Positions 1 to 7,901 are shown, counted from the first letter of the stretch. The stretch: DNA of 27,575 bases from Clostridia bacterium (GCA_017938785.1 JAGBAU010000250.1:1-27575); one strand, 5' to 3'. Numbers and translations are program-made. The notes: generated by a model not told the origin, from the sequence alone.

Positions 1-1
1 G

Positions 2-298
2 GTGAATCATGCCCGCCATTTGCGCACCGAGGCCATAGAGGCCATGGATGAGGGCGATGTGCAGCAGGCGGAGGAGCGCATGGTGGAGCTGGCCGGTTAT
101 TTCAAGCGCAACCTGGGCTGGCTGGAGGTGCTTTGCCGCCACAGCGACCTGCATGAAATCAAGGGCAGCATCATTGACGCCCAGGCCTCCATCGAATTCG
201 GCATTGAGGATGACTTTTACCAGGCCATATACCGCTTCGGCGAGGGCCTGGAGCACATTGCAGATATTGAAAGCCTGCGCCTGAGCAATCTGTATTGA
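2..298 (+). CDS. DUF4363-like protein, 5' part possibly missing
   Basis: About 98 residues are visible from a GTG at the very edge of the window, so the true N-terminus (in this family usually a membrane anchor) may lie upstream. The protein is acidic and helical. It has the spaced pattern I associate with DUF4363: a Glu-rich first helix, a conserved Trp (GWLEVL), His-x-x-Leu-His-Glu-Ile, a middle Asp-Asp, and a closing H-I-x-x-I-E-S-L-x-L-x-N segment. Members are small Clostridial proteins of unknown function. It ends in TGA 57 nt before tadA on the same strand. The family call is from remembered pattern, not a search. Confidence 0.6.
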   Translation: MNHARHLRTEAIEAMDEGDVQQAEERMVELAGYFKRNLGWLEVLCRHSDLHEIKGSIIDAQASIEFGIEDDFYQAIYRFGEGLEHIADIESLRLSNLY

Positions 299-355
299 CG
301 CGCAGGTGGTTTTCGGTTATGATGCACGAAGGAAAAACAAGGGGGAGAGGCGGCC

Positions 356-805
356 ATGACCGATCTTGAACTGATGCGCGAAGCCTTGGCGGAGGCCCGG
401 CTGGCCCTGGCGGAGGGCGAACTGCCCGTGGGCTGCGTAATAGCCCGGGAGGGCGAAATCATCGCCCGGGGCCGCAACCTGCGCCGGCAGACAGGCGATC
501 CCACCGCCCATGCGGAAATCATCGCCATACGCCGGGCGGCGCAGGCGATCGGCGATTGGCGGCTGGAGGGCTGCAGCCTGTATGTTACCCTGGAGCCCTG
601 CCCCATGTGCGCAGGCGCAATTTCCCAGGCGAGGCTTGCACGGCTGGTTTACGGCGCCGCCGATGAACAGTACGGCTGCGCGGGCAGCCTGTACCGCATT
701 CCCGAGGATCCCGCCTTCAACCACTTCTGCAAAAGCGACGGCGGATTGCTGGAAGCAGAATGCGCAAATTTGCTGCATGTTTTTTTCCAGAACCACAGGC
801 CTTGA
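356..805 (+). CDS. tadA: tRNA-specific adenosine deaminase TadA
   Basis: TadA converts adenosine-34 to inosine in the tRNA-Arg(ACG) wobble position. The 149-residue product has the usual bacterial TadA length and both zinc/catalytic motifs of the cytidine/deoxycytidylate deaminase fold: H52-A-E54 (His ligand and proton-shuttling Glu) and P-C82-P-M-C85 (two Cys ligands). The N-terminal M-R-E-A-L-x-E-A helix and the GELPVG strand are typical. The ATG at 356 follows a GGGGGAGAGG purine run, so this start is preferred. The gene follows the DUF4363-like gene and precedes argG. I saw no SRP RNA after it, although that is a common neighbour in Firmicutes. Confidence 0.95.
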   Translation: MTDLELMREALAEARLALAEGELPVGCVIAREGEIIARGRNLRRQTGDPTAHAEIIAIRRAAQAIGDWRLEGCSLYVTLEPCPMCAGAISQARLARLVYGAADEQYGCAGSLYRIPEDPAFNHFCKSDGGLLEAECANLLHVFFQNHRP

Positions 806-819
806 ATTTATAAAGACCG

Positions 820-856
820 TAACTTCCGAATGTTTATGCATAATATTCGGAAGTTA
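820..856. repeat. 12-bp perfect inverted repeat upstream of argG
   Basis: TAACTTCCGAAT (820-831) and ATTCGGAAGTTA (845-856) are perfect complements around a 13-nt loop. The loop contains the palindrome TTATGCATAA, and TATGCAT recurs at 855-861. It sits 15 nt after the tadA stop and about 45 nt before the argG -35 box. It could be a tadA terminator hairpin, but no U-run follows directly; the nearest is TTTT about 7 nt later. It could also be an operator. It does not fit the ArgR box spacing well. Confidence 0.6.
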
Positions 857-901
857 TGCATCGTTTTAACAATATATATACACAAAAGTGGGATTTCAAC
901 C

Positions 902-929
902 TTGACTTTCCGGCTTTTCGGTGTATAAT
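902..929 (+). promoter_or_regulatory. sigma-A promoter of argG
   Basis: TTGACT (902-907), a 16-nt spacer and TATAAT (924-929). This is close to consensus and about 120 nt upstream of the argG start, leaving a long structured leader. Confidence 0.8.
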
Positions 930-938
930 TATTCTATC

Positions 939-998
939 AAGAATGCAGCGGCTTTCCGGATGAAAGCGTTTGGCCCGCAGGGCGGGTTCGCTGTTCTT
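939..998 (+). promoter_or_regulatory. Possible three-way-junction RNA leader of argG
   Basis: Right after the expected transcript start, three stems can form. P1 pairs AAGAA+CAGCG (939-943, 946-950) with CGCTG+TTCTT (989-998) across a two-base bulge. P2 pairs GCTTTC (951-956) with GAAAGC (962-967). P3 pairs CCCGC (974-978) with GCGGG (982-986). A short GC-rich hairpin-prone stretch follows (about 1015-1034) before the ribosome binding site. No T-box or other riboswitch consensus that I know is visible. The pairing is manual and untested. Confidence 0.45.
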
Positions 999-1049
999 AA
1001 ATAAGCAAAACCGACCGCAAGCGCGGCCCGCGAACAGGAGTACATATTT

Positions 1050-2279
1050 ATGAAGAAGAACAACAACATCAAAAAGATCGTCCTTGCATATTCCGGCGGC
1101 CTGGATACCTCCATTATCATTCCGTGGCTGAAGGAAAACTATGAAGGCTGCGAAGTCATCGCCGTATCCGGCAATGTCGGCCAGGTTGGCGAGCTGGACG
1201 GCCTGGAGGAAAAGGCCCTCAAGACCGGCGCATCCAAGCTCTATGTTGAAGACCTGAACAAGGAATTCATTGAAGATGTTGTATTCCCCTGCATGCAGAT
1301 GGGCGCAAAATATGAAAACACCTACCTGCTGGGCACCAGCACCGCCCGTCCCATCATCGCCAAGCGCCTGGTGGAAATCGCCAAGGCTGAAGGCGCAGAT
1401 GCCATCGCCCACGGCTGCACCGGCAAGGGCAACGACCAGGTTCGCTTCGAACTGGCCGTAAAGGCTTTCGCTCCCGACATGCCCATCATCGCTCCCTGGA
1501 GAATCTGGGACATCAAGGGCCGTGAAGAGGAAATCGACTACGCAGAAGCCCACAACATCCCGCTGAAGATCAGCCGCGAAACCAACTACTCCAAGGACAA
1601 GAACATGTGGCATCTGAGCCATGAAGGCCTGGAGCTGGAGGATCCCGGCAACGAGCCCAAGTACGCCGGCAACATGGAAATGGGCGTCACCCCCGAAGAA
1701 GCTCCCGATGAGGGCGAATATGTATCCATCGACTTCGAAAAGGGTATCCCGGTAGCCGTCAACGGCGAAAAGATGAATGCTGTAGACCTGGTATGGAAGC
1801 TGAACGAGCTGGGCGGCAAGCACGGCGTCGGCATCATCGATATCGTTGAAAACCGTCTGGTCGGCATGAAGTGCCGCGGCGTTTACGAGACCCCCGGCGG
1901 AACCATCCTGTATCATGCCCATGAAATGCTCGAGCAGCTGTGCCTGGACAAGTACACCCAGCACTACAAGCAGCGCATGGCTCTGGAGTTCGCAGACCTG
2001 GTTTACAACGGCCAGTGGTACTCCCCCCTGCGCGAGGCCATGAGCGCCTTCTGCGAGAAGACCCAGGAAACCGTCACCGGTACCGTAAAGCTCAAGCTCT
2101 ACAAGGGCAACATCATCGGCGCCGGCATGACCAGCCCCTACAGCCTGTACGATCCTGAGATCGCCACCTTCGATGCTGAAGAAGTGTACGACCAGACCTG
2201 GGCTGACGGCTTCATCACCCTGTTCGGCCTGCCCACTCAGGTGCATGCCAAGATGAAGGCAAAGAACAATCTGATGTAA
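1050..2279 (+). CDS. argG: Argininosuccinate synthase
   Basis: ATP-dependent condensation of citrulline and aspartate to argininosuccinate, the penultimate step of arginine synthesis (cytoplasm). The 409-residue length is normal. The N-terminal AYSGGLDTS motif is the N-type ATP pyrophosphatase P-loop; the conserved [13 protein letters not shown] and S-x-D-x-N-x-W-x-x-S-x-E-G blocks follow. The ATG at 1050 lies 9 nt after AGGAG. The gene has its own promoter and structured leader, and is followed 89 nt later by argH on the same strand. An intervening hairpin at 2297-2321 may reduce read-through. Confidence 0.97.
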   Translation: MKKNNNIKKIVLAYSGGLDTSIIIPWLKENYEGCEVIAVSGNVGQVGELDGLEEKALKTGASKLYVEDLNKEFIEDVVFPCMQMGAKYENTYLLGTSTARPIIAKRLVEIAKAEGADAIAHGCTGKGNDQVRFELAVKAFAPDMPIIAPWRIWDIKGREEEIDYAEAHNIPLKISRETNYSKDKNMWHLSHEGLELEDPGNEPKYAGNMEMGVTPEEAPDEGEYVSIDFEKGIPVAVNGEKMNAVDLVWKLNELGGKHGVGIIDIVENRLVGMKCRGVYETPGGTILYHAHEMLEQLCLDKYTQHYKQRMALEFADLVYNGQWYSPLREAMSAFCEKTQETVTGTVKLKLYKGNIIGAGMTSPYSLYDPEIATFDAEEVYDQTWADGFITLFGLPTQVHAKMKAKNNLM

Positions 2280-2296
2280 AAACATTCCCGATTTAT

Positions 2297-2321
2297 AGGG
2301 GCGGCCCTTGCGGTCGCCCTT
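2297..2321 (+). terminator. Hairpin between argG and argH (weak terminator or attenuator)
   Basis: AGGGGCGGCC (2297-2306), loop CTTGC, GGTCGCCCTT (2312-2321): a 10-bp stem with two G-T pairs, followed by the mixed tract ATATTTT rather than a clean U-run. It may partly terminate argG messages or stabilise them. argH lies 48 nt further on. Confidence 0.55.
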
Positions 2322-2368
2322 ATATTTTGGTATATTCTTATCTATAGAAATTACAGGAGGAACATCCT

Positions 2369-3736
2369 ATGAAACTTTGGGCAGGCAGACTGCAGGGCGA
2401 AGTGAACGAGAAGCTGAACCAGCTGAACGCTTCCATCGGCTTCGATTCCAGAATGTACAAGCAGGATATCACCGGCTCCATGGCCCATGCCAAAATGCTG
2501 GGCAAGCAGGGCATCATCTCCCAGGAGGATTCCGAAAAGATCGTTGAAGGCCTGAAGGGTATCCTTTCCGAAATCGACGCCGGCGCCCTGGAGATCGATA
2601 TGACCAGCGAAGATATCCATACCTTCGTGGAAGGCGAGCTTACCCGCCGCATCGGCGATGCAGGCAAGCGCCTCCATACCGCCCGCAGTCGCAACGACCA
2701 GGTTGCTCTGGATATCCGCATGTACTTGGCCGATGAAATCGACCGCACCATCGATCTGGCCAAGGATCTGATCCTGGCGCTCACCGAAGTTGCCAAGCAG
2801 CATCTGGAAAGCGTCATGCCCGGCTATACCCATCTGCAGCGCGCCCAGCCCGTCACCCTGGCCCACTACCTGATGGCCTATGCACAGATGCTGCTGCGCG
2901 ATATCGACCGCCTGATCGACTGCAAGAAGCGCACCATGATCCTGCCCCTGGGCAGCGGCGCACTGGCCGGCACCACCTATCCGCTGGACCGCGCATATGT
3001 AGCCGAGCAGCTGGGCTTTGGCGGCATCTGCATGAATTCCATGGACGGCGTATCCGACCGTGACTTCGCCCTGGAGCTGATGAGCGATCTGTCCATCATG
3101 ATGATGCACCTGTCCCGCTTCAGTGAGGAAATCTGCATGTGGTGCAGCTGGGAGTTCAAATTCGTGACCCTGAGCGATACCTTCTCCACCGGCTCTTCCA
3201 TCATGCCCCAGAAGAAGAACCCGGACATCACCGAGCTGGTTCGCGGCAAGACCGGCCGCGTGTACGGCGATCTGATGACCCTGCTCACCGCCATGAAAGC
3301 CCTGCCCCTTGCCTATAACAAGGACATGCAGGAGGACAAGGAAGCCATCTTCGACGCACTGGATACCGCACAGCTCTCCCTGGAAGTGCTGGCGCCCATG
3401 CTGCGCACCGCAACCTTCCATCCCGCCAACATGAAGAAGGCAGCCCAGGGCGGCTTCATCAATGCCACCGACGTTGCCGACTACATGACCAAGAAGGGCG
3501 TTCCCTTCCGCGATGCATACTGTGTCACCGGCCAGCTGGTAAACCGCTGCATCGAGCTGGGCACCACCCTGGACGCCCTGCCCCTGGATGAATACAAGGC
3601 CTTCAGCCCCGTGTTCGATGAGGATATCTACGCCGCCATCGACCTGCTGACCTGCGTATCCCAGCGCACCATCCCCGGCGGCCCTGCCCCGGCAACCGTT
3701 GCCAAGCAGATTGAGGATGTACTGGCAAAGATCTAA
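2369..3736 (+). CDS. argH: Argininosuccinate lyase
   Basis: Cleaves argininosuccinate to arginine and fumarate, the last step of the pathway. The 455-residue length is standard. The fumarase/aspartase superfamily signature G-S-S-I-M-P-Q-K-K-N-P-D (about residues 275-286) carries the mobile catalytic loop, and the upstream TARSRNDQVALD and GYTHLQRAQP blocks supply substrate and base residues. The start is fixed by AGGAGG 8 nt upstream. The Shine-Dalgarno sits in a small AGGA/TCCT inverted repeat just before the ATG. The gene lies downstream of argG and is closed by a strong terminator. Confidence 0.97.
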   Translation: MKLWAGRLQGEVNEKLNQLNASIGFDSRMYKQDITGSMAHAKMLGKQGIISQEDSEKIVEGLKGILSEIDAGALEIDMTSEDIHTFVEGELTRRIGDAGKRLHTARSRNDQVALDIRMYLADEIDRTIDLAKDLILALTEVAKQHLESVMPGYTHLQRAQPVTLAHYLMAYAQMLLRDIDRLIDCKKRTMILPLGSGALAGTTYPLDRAYVAEQLGFGGICMNSMDGVSDRDFALELMSDLSIMMMHLSRFSEEICMWCSWEFKFVTLSDTFSTGSSIMPQKKNPDITELVRGKTGRVYGDLMTLLTAMKALPLAYNKDMQEDKEAIFDALDTAQLSLEVLAPMLRTATFHPANMKKAAQGGFINATDVADYMTKKGVPFRDAYCVTGQLVNRCIELGTTLDALPLDEYKAFSPVFDEDIYAAIDLLTCVSQRTIPGGPAPATVAKQIEDVLAKI

Positions 3737-3738
3737 AG

Positions 3739-3764
3739 AAAAAGCAGCCCAAAGGCTGCTTTTT
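3739..3764. terminator. Bidirectional terminator between argH and the YibE/F gene
   Basis: AAAAAGCAGCC (3739-3749), loop CAAA, GGCTGCTTTTT (3754-3764), with T-runs on both strands. It can end argH (+) and the convergent YibE/F transcript (-). Confidence 0.88.
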
Positions 3765-3805
3765 TGCTATCAGGTTCTTGCAGGTTGTCATATATAATCT
3801 GACGA

Positions 3806-4945
3806 TCATCTTGAGAAAACTACCCTCTCCCGCTTTGTAAGCATCAATCCTGCGCACACAGCTGTGAAAGGAGCTACGCTTACCAACCCAAAGGAACCAA
3901 TAATTGTGTGAATGATCTCTGCCGCCACATATTTGTAATTAAAAATATGAGTCAGAGGAGTCCCCTGAGCCATAAATACCATCATCAGAGCAACATATCC
4001 GCCTGAATAGGCCAACAGAAGCGTTGTTGTCATAGTTCCCATGGCAGCTCTGCCCACATTCATTCCGGATTTTACTGCTTCCCTGGGACGAATATCCGGT
4101 TTTTTCATAACCACTTCATAGACGGCAGATGTAATATCCACCGATAGATCCATGACCGCACCGGAAGCCCCCAGAAAAATGGAAGCCATGAATATCTGAG
4201 TCAAATTCAAATGCTGATATCCGGCATATAGCAGGCTTTCTGAATAAGCCATAACCGCGCCATGAATTTTGAAAAGGTCCGTAAAAATACTTCCCAGAAT
4301 ACAGGTAATCAGTATCCCAAGGAATGCGCCACTGACTGCGGCTGCGCAACGATGGTCAAAGCCGTATACCAGTGCAATAATCAATGTAGTCAACAGCAAA
4401 TTGAGCGCCATGCCTACCCAAACCGGATTGTACCCTTTCAGGTACATCGGAATCAGCAATTTCCATAGCGTCAGAGTGGTCAGGGCAAAAGACAGAATTG
4501 CCCTTATCCCGGTACGCCCCGCAAACAACACCAGAAATAGCACGAACAATCCTGCAAGCAGCAATTCGCCGGGGACTCGGAAATGGTCAATCATGGTTAC
4601 CCGGCTGATGTTTTCGCCATCATAGCTGATAACTACCTGTGCCTTATCCCCCGCAGAGAATATCTTATCCTGTTCCAGAGAACCCTGCAGCAAATTGATC
4701 GCCATTGCAGTTTTGCCTTTGAATAAACCGCTTTGGAAAACAACTGTACACCTCTGCTCACCAGAACGGACGAGCCCCGTATCCACAATCGCTGAGTTAT
4801 CCACCGCCGTAACCTTTGCAACGCAACGTTCCGCCTCTTTATATTGAAGGGCCTTTTCATATCCCGTAGGGAGCAAAAGCAAAGCGACAATCAGCACCAG
4901 GCAAACCACTGCTGGCGCAATGTATCTGATCTCTTCTTTCTTCAT
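3806..4945 (-). CDS. YibE/F family membrane protein
   Basis: A predicted 379-residue integral membrane protein of the YibE/F family, whose role is not established (transport has been suggested). Residues about 7-25 form an N-terminal membrane segment. An extracytoplasmic beta-rich region (to about 125) follows, with V-x-A-V-D-N-S and GDKAQVV patterns. About seven hydrophobic helices come next, including the family segments G-A-V-M-D-L-S-V-D-I and G-M-N-V-G-R-A-A-M-G-T-M. The ATG at 4945 is chosen because GGAG lies 6 nt upstream; a longer frame to 4972 has no ribosome site. It follows the phosphatase on the same strand with a terminator hairpin in between. Base composition is visibly less GC-rich than argG/argH. 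Confidence 0.88.
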   Translation of the reverse strand: MKKEEIRYIAPAVVCLVLIVALLLLPTGYEKALQYKEAERCVAKVTAVDNSAIVDTGLVRSGEQRCTVVFQSGLFKGKTAMAINLLQGSLEQDKIFSAGDKAQVVISYDGENISRVTMIDHFRVPGELLLAGLFVLFLVLFAGRTGIRAILSFALTTLTLWKLLIPMYLKGYNPVWVGMALNLLLTTLIIALVYGFDHRCAAAVSGAFLGILITCILGSIFTDLFKIHGAVMAYSESLLYAGYQHLNLTQIFMASIFLGASGAVMDLSVDITSAVYEVVMKKPDIRPREAVKSGMNVGRAAMGTMTTTLLLAYSGGYVALMMVFMAQGTPLTHIFNYKYVAAEIIHTIIGSFGLVSVAPFTAVCAGLMLTKRERVVFSR

Positions 4946-4956
4946 ATAATCTCCAC

Positions 4957-4985
4957 AAAAACACCCCTGCACAGGGCAGGGGTGT
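4957..4985 (-). terminator. Terminator of the alkaline phosphatase gene
   Basis: On the minus strand, ACACCCCTGC (4985-4976), a 5-nt loop and GCAGGGGTGT (4970-4961) are followed by TTTT (4960-4957). A 10-bp GC-rich stem plus U-tract makes this a convincing intrinsic terminator. It ends only 11 nt before the YibE/F start codon, so the downstream gene depends on read-through or an unseen promoter. Confidence 0.85.
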
Positions 4986-4996
4986 CGGTCAGTTTA

Positions 4997-6505
4997 TTAC
5001 TGTACATTCAGCATATCTGCCAGCTTGGTGAAAACTTCCGTGTTATCATAATAACCATTGAATACTTCGGCATTCACGCCATTTGCCAGCACCGCAACCG
5101 GCAGGCCAGTGTGGCTATAGGAAGTAAAGGAAATACCGGACTTGTTGTTCAGAATATGGGTAAGTGTAACGGAAAGCGGATCATAAGTTCCGTACATCAC
5201 ATACTCCATCTGAGCATCTTCACCTGTTTCGATGCCATTGACACTCTTTTCAAATGCAATGCGCAGCTGTTCCAGTTCATATGCAGTGAGAACCAGTTCA
5301 TCACCCTCGCTGCCCACTGCCTTCAGTCCGAACAATTCTTCGATATCGGTCAGAACGTCTTCAAAGCTTGCGCCGTTTTCCCTGTAGTTGACGGTATATT
5401 CATCGTCAAACTTCTGGAAGGATACCTTCTGGTTTTCCAGCAGGGTCAGATAAGTATCATAGTCAGTACCCGCGAAACCAATGGTCAAACCGCCGGTTTC
5501 ATGGTCGCCGGTCACAACGATCAGAGTCTCTTCGGGATGTACCGCCGCGAAGTCAACCGCAACCTGAACCGCATCAGCAAAAGCAATGGTATCGTGAATG
5601 GTAGAAGCAGCATCATTGGCATGGCAGGCCCAGTCAATCTTTCCGCCCTCACACATCATGAAAAATCCCTTTTCATTATCCAGAACTTCGATACCCTTCT
5701 CCACATAATTTGCCAGAGACCACATATCTTCGGTCCGGTCAATTTCATATGCCATAGCGTCGGAATCTGCAAGGTATTCGTCAATCAGAATTACCTTGCC
5801 TGCTTCGCCGGTAACACCAGCTGCTTCTTCATTGGTAAAGGTTACGGTATAACCCGCTTCCCTGGCAAGATCATACAGATTGGGCAGGGGATTTTCAGCG
5901 TCATATCCGGTAATCTTCTTCAGTCCGCCGCCGGCAAAATACTCGAAGCCAGACGCAACCAATTCTTCGCCAATTTCATAATAGCTATTGCGGCTTGCCT
6001 GATGGGCATAGAAAGCTGCAGGCGTTGCATGGTTCAGATTAACGGACGAAATAATACCCACTTTCATGCCAAGCTGCTCATGAACCTTTTCAGTTATTGT
6101 TTCAAAAGCCTGGGATCCAGTTTCATCTACATTGATGGAGCCCGAGTAGGTTTTATGTCCGGTAGAAATAGATGTTGCGGTAGAGGCAGAATCAGGAGCA
6201 AAAGAATTGGAATCATAGGTTACAGCAGAGCCTGCCGCATCGAAATTCATGAAATTCAGGTACTTGGGACCATCCAGAATCGCTCCCTGGTTATCATCCA
6301 GGCTCGGCTGGGCCATAAAATAATCTTCGTCATTCAGCGCACCCAAATAATCTGCACTGGACTGGATCTGCGGATAACTCATCCCATCGCCGATAAAAAG
6401 GAAAACATACTTCGGAACCACCGGTTCAGTGCTTTCTTCAGCCAGTGCAAGGACGGAACACATTGCCAATGTCACGGCCAGAATTACGGACAAAATTCTC
6501 TTCAT
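4997..6505 (-). CDS. Secreted alkaline phosphatase
   Basis: Hydrolyses phosphate monoesters outside the cell. The 502-residue protein begins with a signal peptide: K-R, a hydrophobic core, and a likely cut after A-L-A near residue 22. Metal and catalytic motifs of the family are present: F-I-G-D40-G-M, the nucleophile block D105-S106-A (S106 aligned with Ser102 of the E. coli enzyme), and V-T-G-D-H-E-T-G-G. A C-terminal S-H-T-G block carries a further expected zinc-binding His. The start has GAGG about 9 nt upstream. Phosphate-dependent control would be expected, but I see no convincing Pho box. Like the YibE/F gene, it is AT-richer than its neighbours. Confidence 0.93.
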   Translation of the reverse strand: MKRILSVILAVTLAMCSVLALAEESTEPVVPKYVFLFIGDGMSYPQIQSSADYLGALNDEDYFMAQPSLDDNQGAILDGPKYLNFMNFDAAGSAVTYDSNSFAPDSASTATSISTGHKTYSGSINVDETGSQAFETITEKVHEQLGMKVGIISSVNLNHATPAAFYAHQASRNSYYEIGEELVASGFEYFAGGGLKKITGYDAENPLPNLYDLAREAGYTVTFTNEEAAGVTGEAGKVILIDEYLADSDAMAYEIDRTEDMWSLANYVEKGIEVLDNEKGFFMMCEGGKIDWACHANDAASTIHDTIAFADAVQVAVDFAAVHPEETLIVVTGDHETGGLTIGFAGTDYDTYLTLLENQKVSFQKFDDEYTVNYRENGASFEDVLTDIEELFGLKAVGSEGDELVLTAYELEQLRIAFEKSVNGIETGEDAQMEYVMYGTYDPLSVTLTHILNNKSGISFTSYSHTGLPVAVLANGVNAEVFNGYYDNTEVFTKLADMLNVQ

Positions 6506-6531
6506 GCTTTTGATCCTCTTTCATAATTGAT

Positions 6532-6547
6532 TTGTTCTTTGGAACAA
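6532..6547. repeat. Small inverted repeat in the phosphatase leader
   Basis: TTGTTC (6532-6537) TTTG GAACAA (6542-6547), a perfect 6-4-6 inverted repeat between the likely promoter and the phosphatase start. It could be an operator or a leader hairpin. No known regulator is recognised. Confidence 0.4.
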
Positions 6548-6564
6548 GTCAAGCATAGCAAAGA

Positions 6565-6593
6565 AGAATACAGAATAAATACCAAATTTGTAA
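6565..6593 (-). promoter_or_regulatory. Likely promoter of the alkaline phosphatase gene
   Basis: On the minus strand, TTACAA (6593-6588), a 17-nt spacer and TATTCT (6570-6565), about 60 nt before the start codon and just downstream of the rpsR terminator. The match is moderate. Confidence 0.5.
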
Positions 6594-6616
6594 GAGGTTG
6601 ATCAAACCCAAAGCAT

Positions 6617-6647
6617 AAAAACCCCGTCCCAAAGGGACGGGGTTTTT
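6617..6647 (-). terminator. Terminator of the rpsF-ssb-rpsR operon
   Basis: AACCCCGTCCC (6620-6630), loop AAA, GGGACGGGGTT (6634-6644): an 11-bp stem with T-runs on both sides. On the minus strand it lies about 25 nt after the rpsR stop. Confidence 0.92.
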
Positions 6648-6669
6648 GCAGATTCAATTCCGCTATCGC

Positions 6670-6915
6670 TTATTCGGACACGTAGGGCATCAGAGCGATG
6701 GTGCGGGCGCGCTTGATAGCGGTGCCCAGCTGACGCTGATGCTTTGCGCAGGTACCGGTCATGCGGCGGGGCAGGATCTTGCCGCGCTCGCTGGTGAAGC
6801 GACGAAGACGCAGAACATCCTTATAATCGATGTGCTGAACCTTCTCAACGCAGAACTGGCAAACCTTCCGGCGCGGCTTGCGGCCACGGGGACGGCGTAC
6901 ACGATCTTCAGACAT
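6670..6915 (-). CDS. rpsR: Ribosomal protein bS18
   Basis: Small-subunit protein of 81 residues that pairs with bS6 on the 30S platform. The basic N-terminus, the block V-C-Q-F-C, and the helix [16 protein letters not shown] are diagnostic. C19-x-x-C22 with C56-x-x-H59 looks like the zinc-binding form of bS18, in contrast to cysteine-free versions. The ATG at 6915 follows AAGGAGG; a longer in-frame extension to 6987 overlaps ssb and has no ribosome site. It is the last gene of the rpsF-ssb-rpsR operon. Confidence 0.97.
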   Translation of the reverse strand: MSEDRVRRPRGRKPRRKVCQFCVEKVQHIDYKDVLRLRRFTSERGKILPRRMTGTCAKHQRQLGTAIKRARTIALMPYVSE

Positions 6916-6961
6916 GTTTCGTTCCTCCTTATCAGATTCAAGAAGAGGGGATTTTCCCCGA

Positions 6962-7393
6962 TCAGAACGGAAGCTCGTCGTCGTCAACCTCAGTAAAGCC
7001 GCCGCTTACCGGAGCTGCCTGTCTGGGTGCGGGTGCGGGAGCTGCGGGAGCGTAATCGCCGCCGCGGGAACCCTCATCACGGGAGCCCAGGAACTCGACA
7101 TTATCGGCAACAATCTCGGTGACGTAGCGCTTCGTACCGTCCTGCGCATCATAGGAACGGGTCTGAATGCTGCCTTCCACCGCGACCTTGCGGCCCTTGG
7201 ACAGATAACGGGAGCACAGCTCCGCGGTCTGTCTCCAGCAGACGATCGTGAGGAAATCCGCTTCACGCACGCCCTGCGCATTTGCAAAGCGGCGCTGGAC
7301 TGCCAGGCGGAAAGTGCACTGGGCAATTCCAGAGGAAGTGGTGCGGGATTCGGGATCGTTCGCCAGGTTTCCGATCAAAATAGCTTTGTTCAT
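6962..7393 (-). CDS. ssb: Single-stranded DNA-binding protein
   Basis: A 143-residue SSB: the N-terminal OB fold starts [10 protein letters not shown] and covers about residues 1-105. A Pro/Ala-rich linker and the acidic tip D-D-D-E-L-P-F follow; that tip recruits replication and repair partners. It lies between rpsF (26 nt upstream) and rpsR (46 nt downstream), the standard Firmicute order. A modest AGGTG ribosome site precedes the ATG. Confidence 0.97.
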   Translation of the reverse strand: MNKAILIGNLANDPESRTTSSGIAQCTFRLAVQRRFANAQGVREADFLTIVCWRQTAELCSRYLSKGRKVAVEGSIQTRSYDAQDGTKRYVTEIVADNVEFLGSRDEGSRGGDYAPAAPAPAPRQAAPVSGGFTEVDDDELPF

Positions 7394-7419
7394 AGTAGCA
7401 CCTGCCTTATCTCGACAGC

Positions 7420-7833
7420 TTATTCAGCTTCGGACTCGGGCTTTTCGTCGTCAACAACTTCAACGACGGGAGCTGCAACCTCAGCTGCGGGAGCTGCGGC
7501 TTCACGAGCGGCGTAGGGCTTCAGCGGTTCGCGCTTGGCCGGTACTTCGCCTTCGTAGCGGATCACGAGGGAACGCAGGATCTTGTCGTTGATCTGGAAG
7601 TTACGCTCCAGTTCCTTCGGCAGTTCTGCGGGAGCCTTAACGTACATGAGCACGTAGTAACCCTCGGTCTTGTAGTTGATGGCATAGGCCAGACGGCGCT
7701 TGCCCCACTCATCTACACGGTCGATTTCGCCGCCATTCTTCTTGACCAGGTCAGAAAAACGGTTGATCAGTTCATTGCGTGCGCTGTCTTCCAGCGTAGC
7801 GTCAATGATGTACATGACTTCGTATTGATTCAT
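7420..7833 (-). CDS. rpsF: Ribosomal protein bS6
   Basis: Small-subunit protein of 137 residues, partner of bS18. The start N-Q-Y-E-V-M-Y-I-I-D and the segment G-x-R-R-L-A-Y-x-I-x-x-x-x-E-G-Y-Y are characteristic. After about residue 105 it carries an Ala/Glu/Val-rich acidic tail ending E-S-E-A-E, which makes it longer than the roughly 95-residue core. The ATG at 7833 follows AAGGAGG with 7-8 nt spacing; the longer frame to 7884 is excluded because it runs through the leader hairpin. First gene of the operon. Confidence 0.96.
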   Translation of the reverse strand: MNQYEVMYIIDATLEDSARNELINRFSDLVKKNGGEIDRVDEWGKRRLAYAINYKTEGYYVLMYVKAPAELPKELERNFQINDKILRSLVIRYEGEVPAKREPLKPYAAREAAAPAAEVAAPVVEVVDDEKPESEAE

Positions 7834-7858
7834 GTTTTTCACCTCCTTATGGACTTTG

Positions 7859-7882
7859 GCCACGGTCGGGTATTTCCGTGGC
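7859..7882 (-). promoter_or_regulatory. rpsF leader hairpin, candidate S6:S18 autoregulatory element
   Basis: In the rpsF 5' leader (minus strand), GCCACGG and CCGTGGC form a 7-bp perfect stem around the loop AAATACCCGA. rpsF leaders in many bacteria carry an RNA that binds the S6:S18 complex through a conserved CCG. CCG occurs both in this loop (CCCGA) and at the stem. The position, between promoter and Shine-Dalgarno, fits. Identity is inferred, not aligned. Confidence 0.5.
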
Positions 7883-7901
7883 AAGGATGCGCCAATAGTT
7901 T

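Noticed and set aside
958..1049. T-box leader for argG
   Set aside because: No AGGGTGGnACCGCG antiterminator sequence and no terminator before argG.
834..2285. 483-codon frame antisense to argG
   Set aside because: argG is unambiguous, and the antisense product has no recognisable domain.
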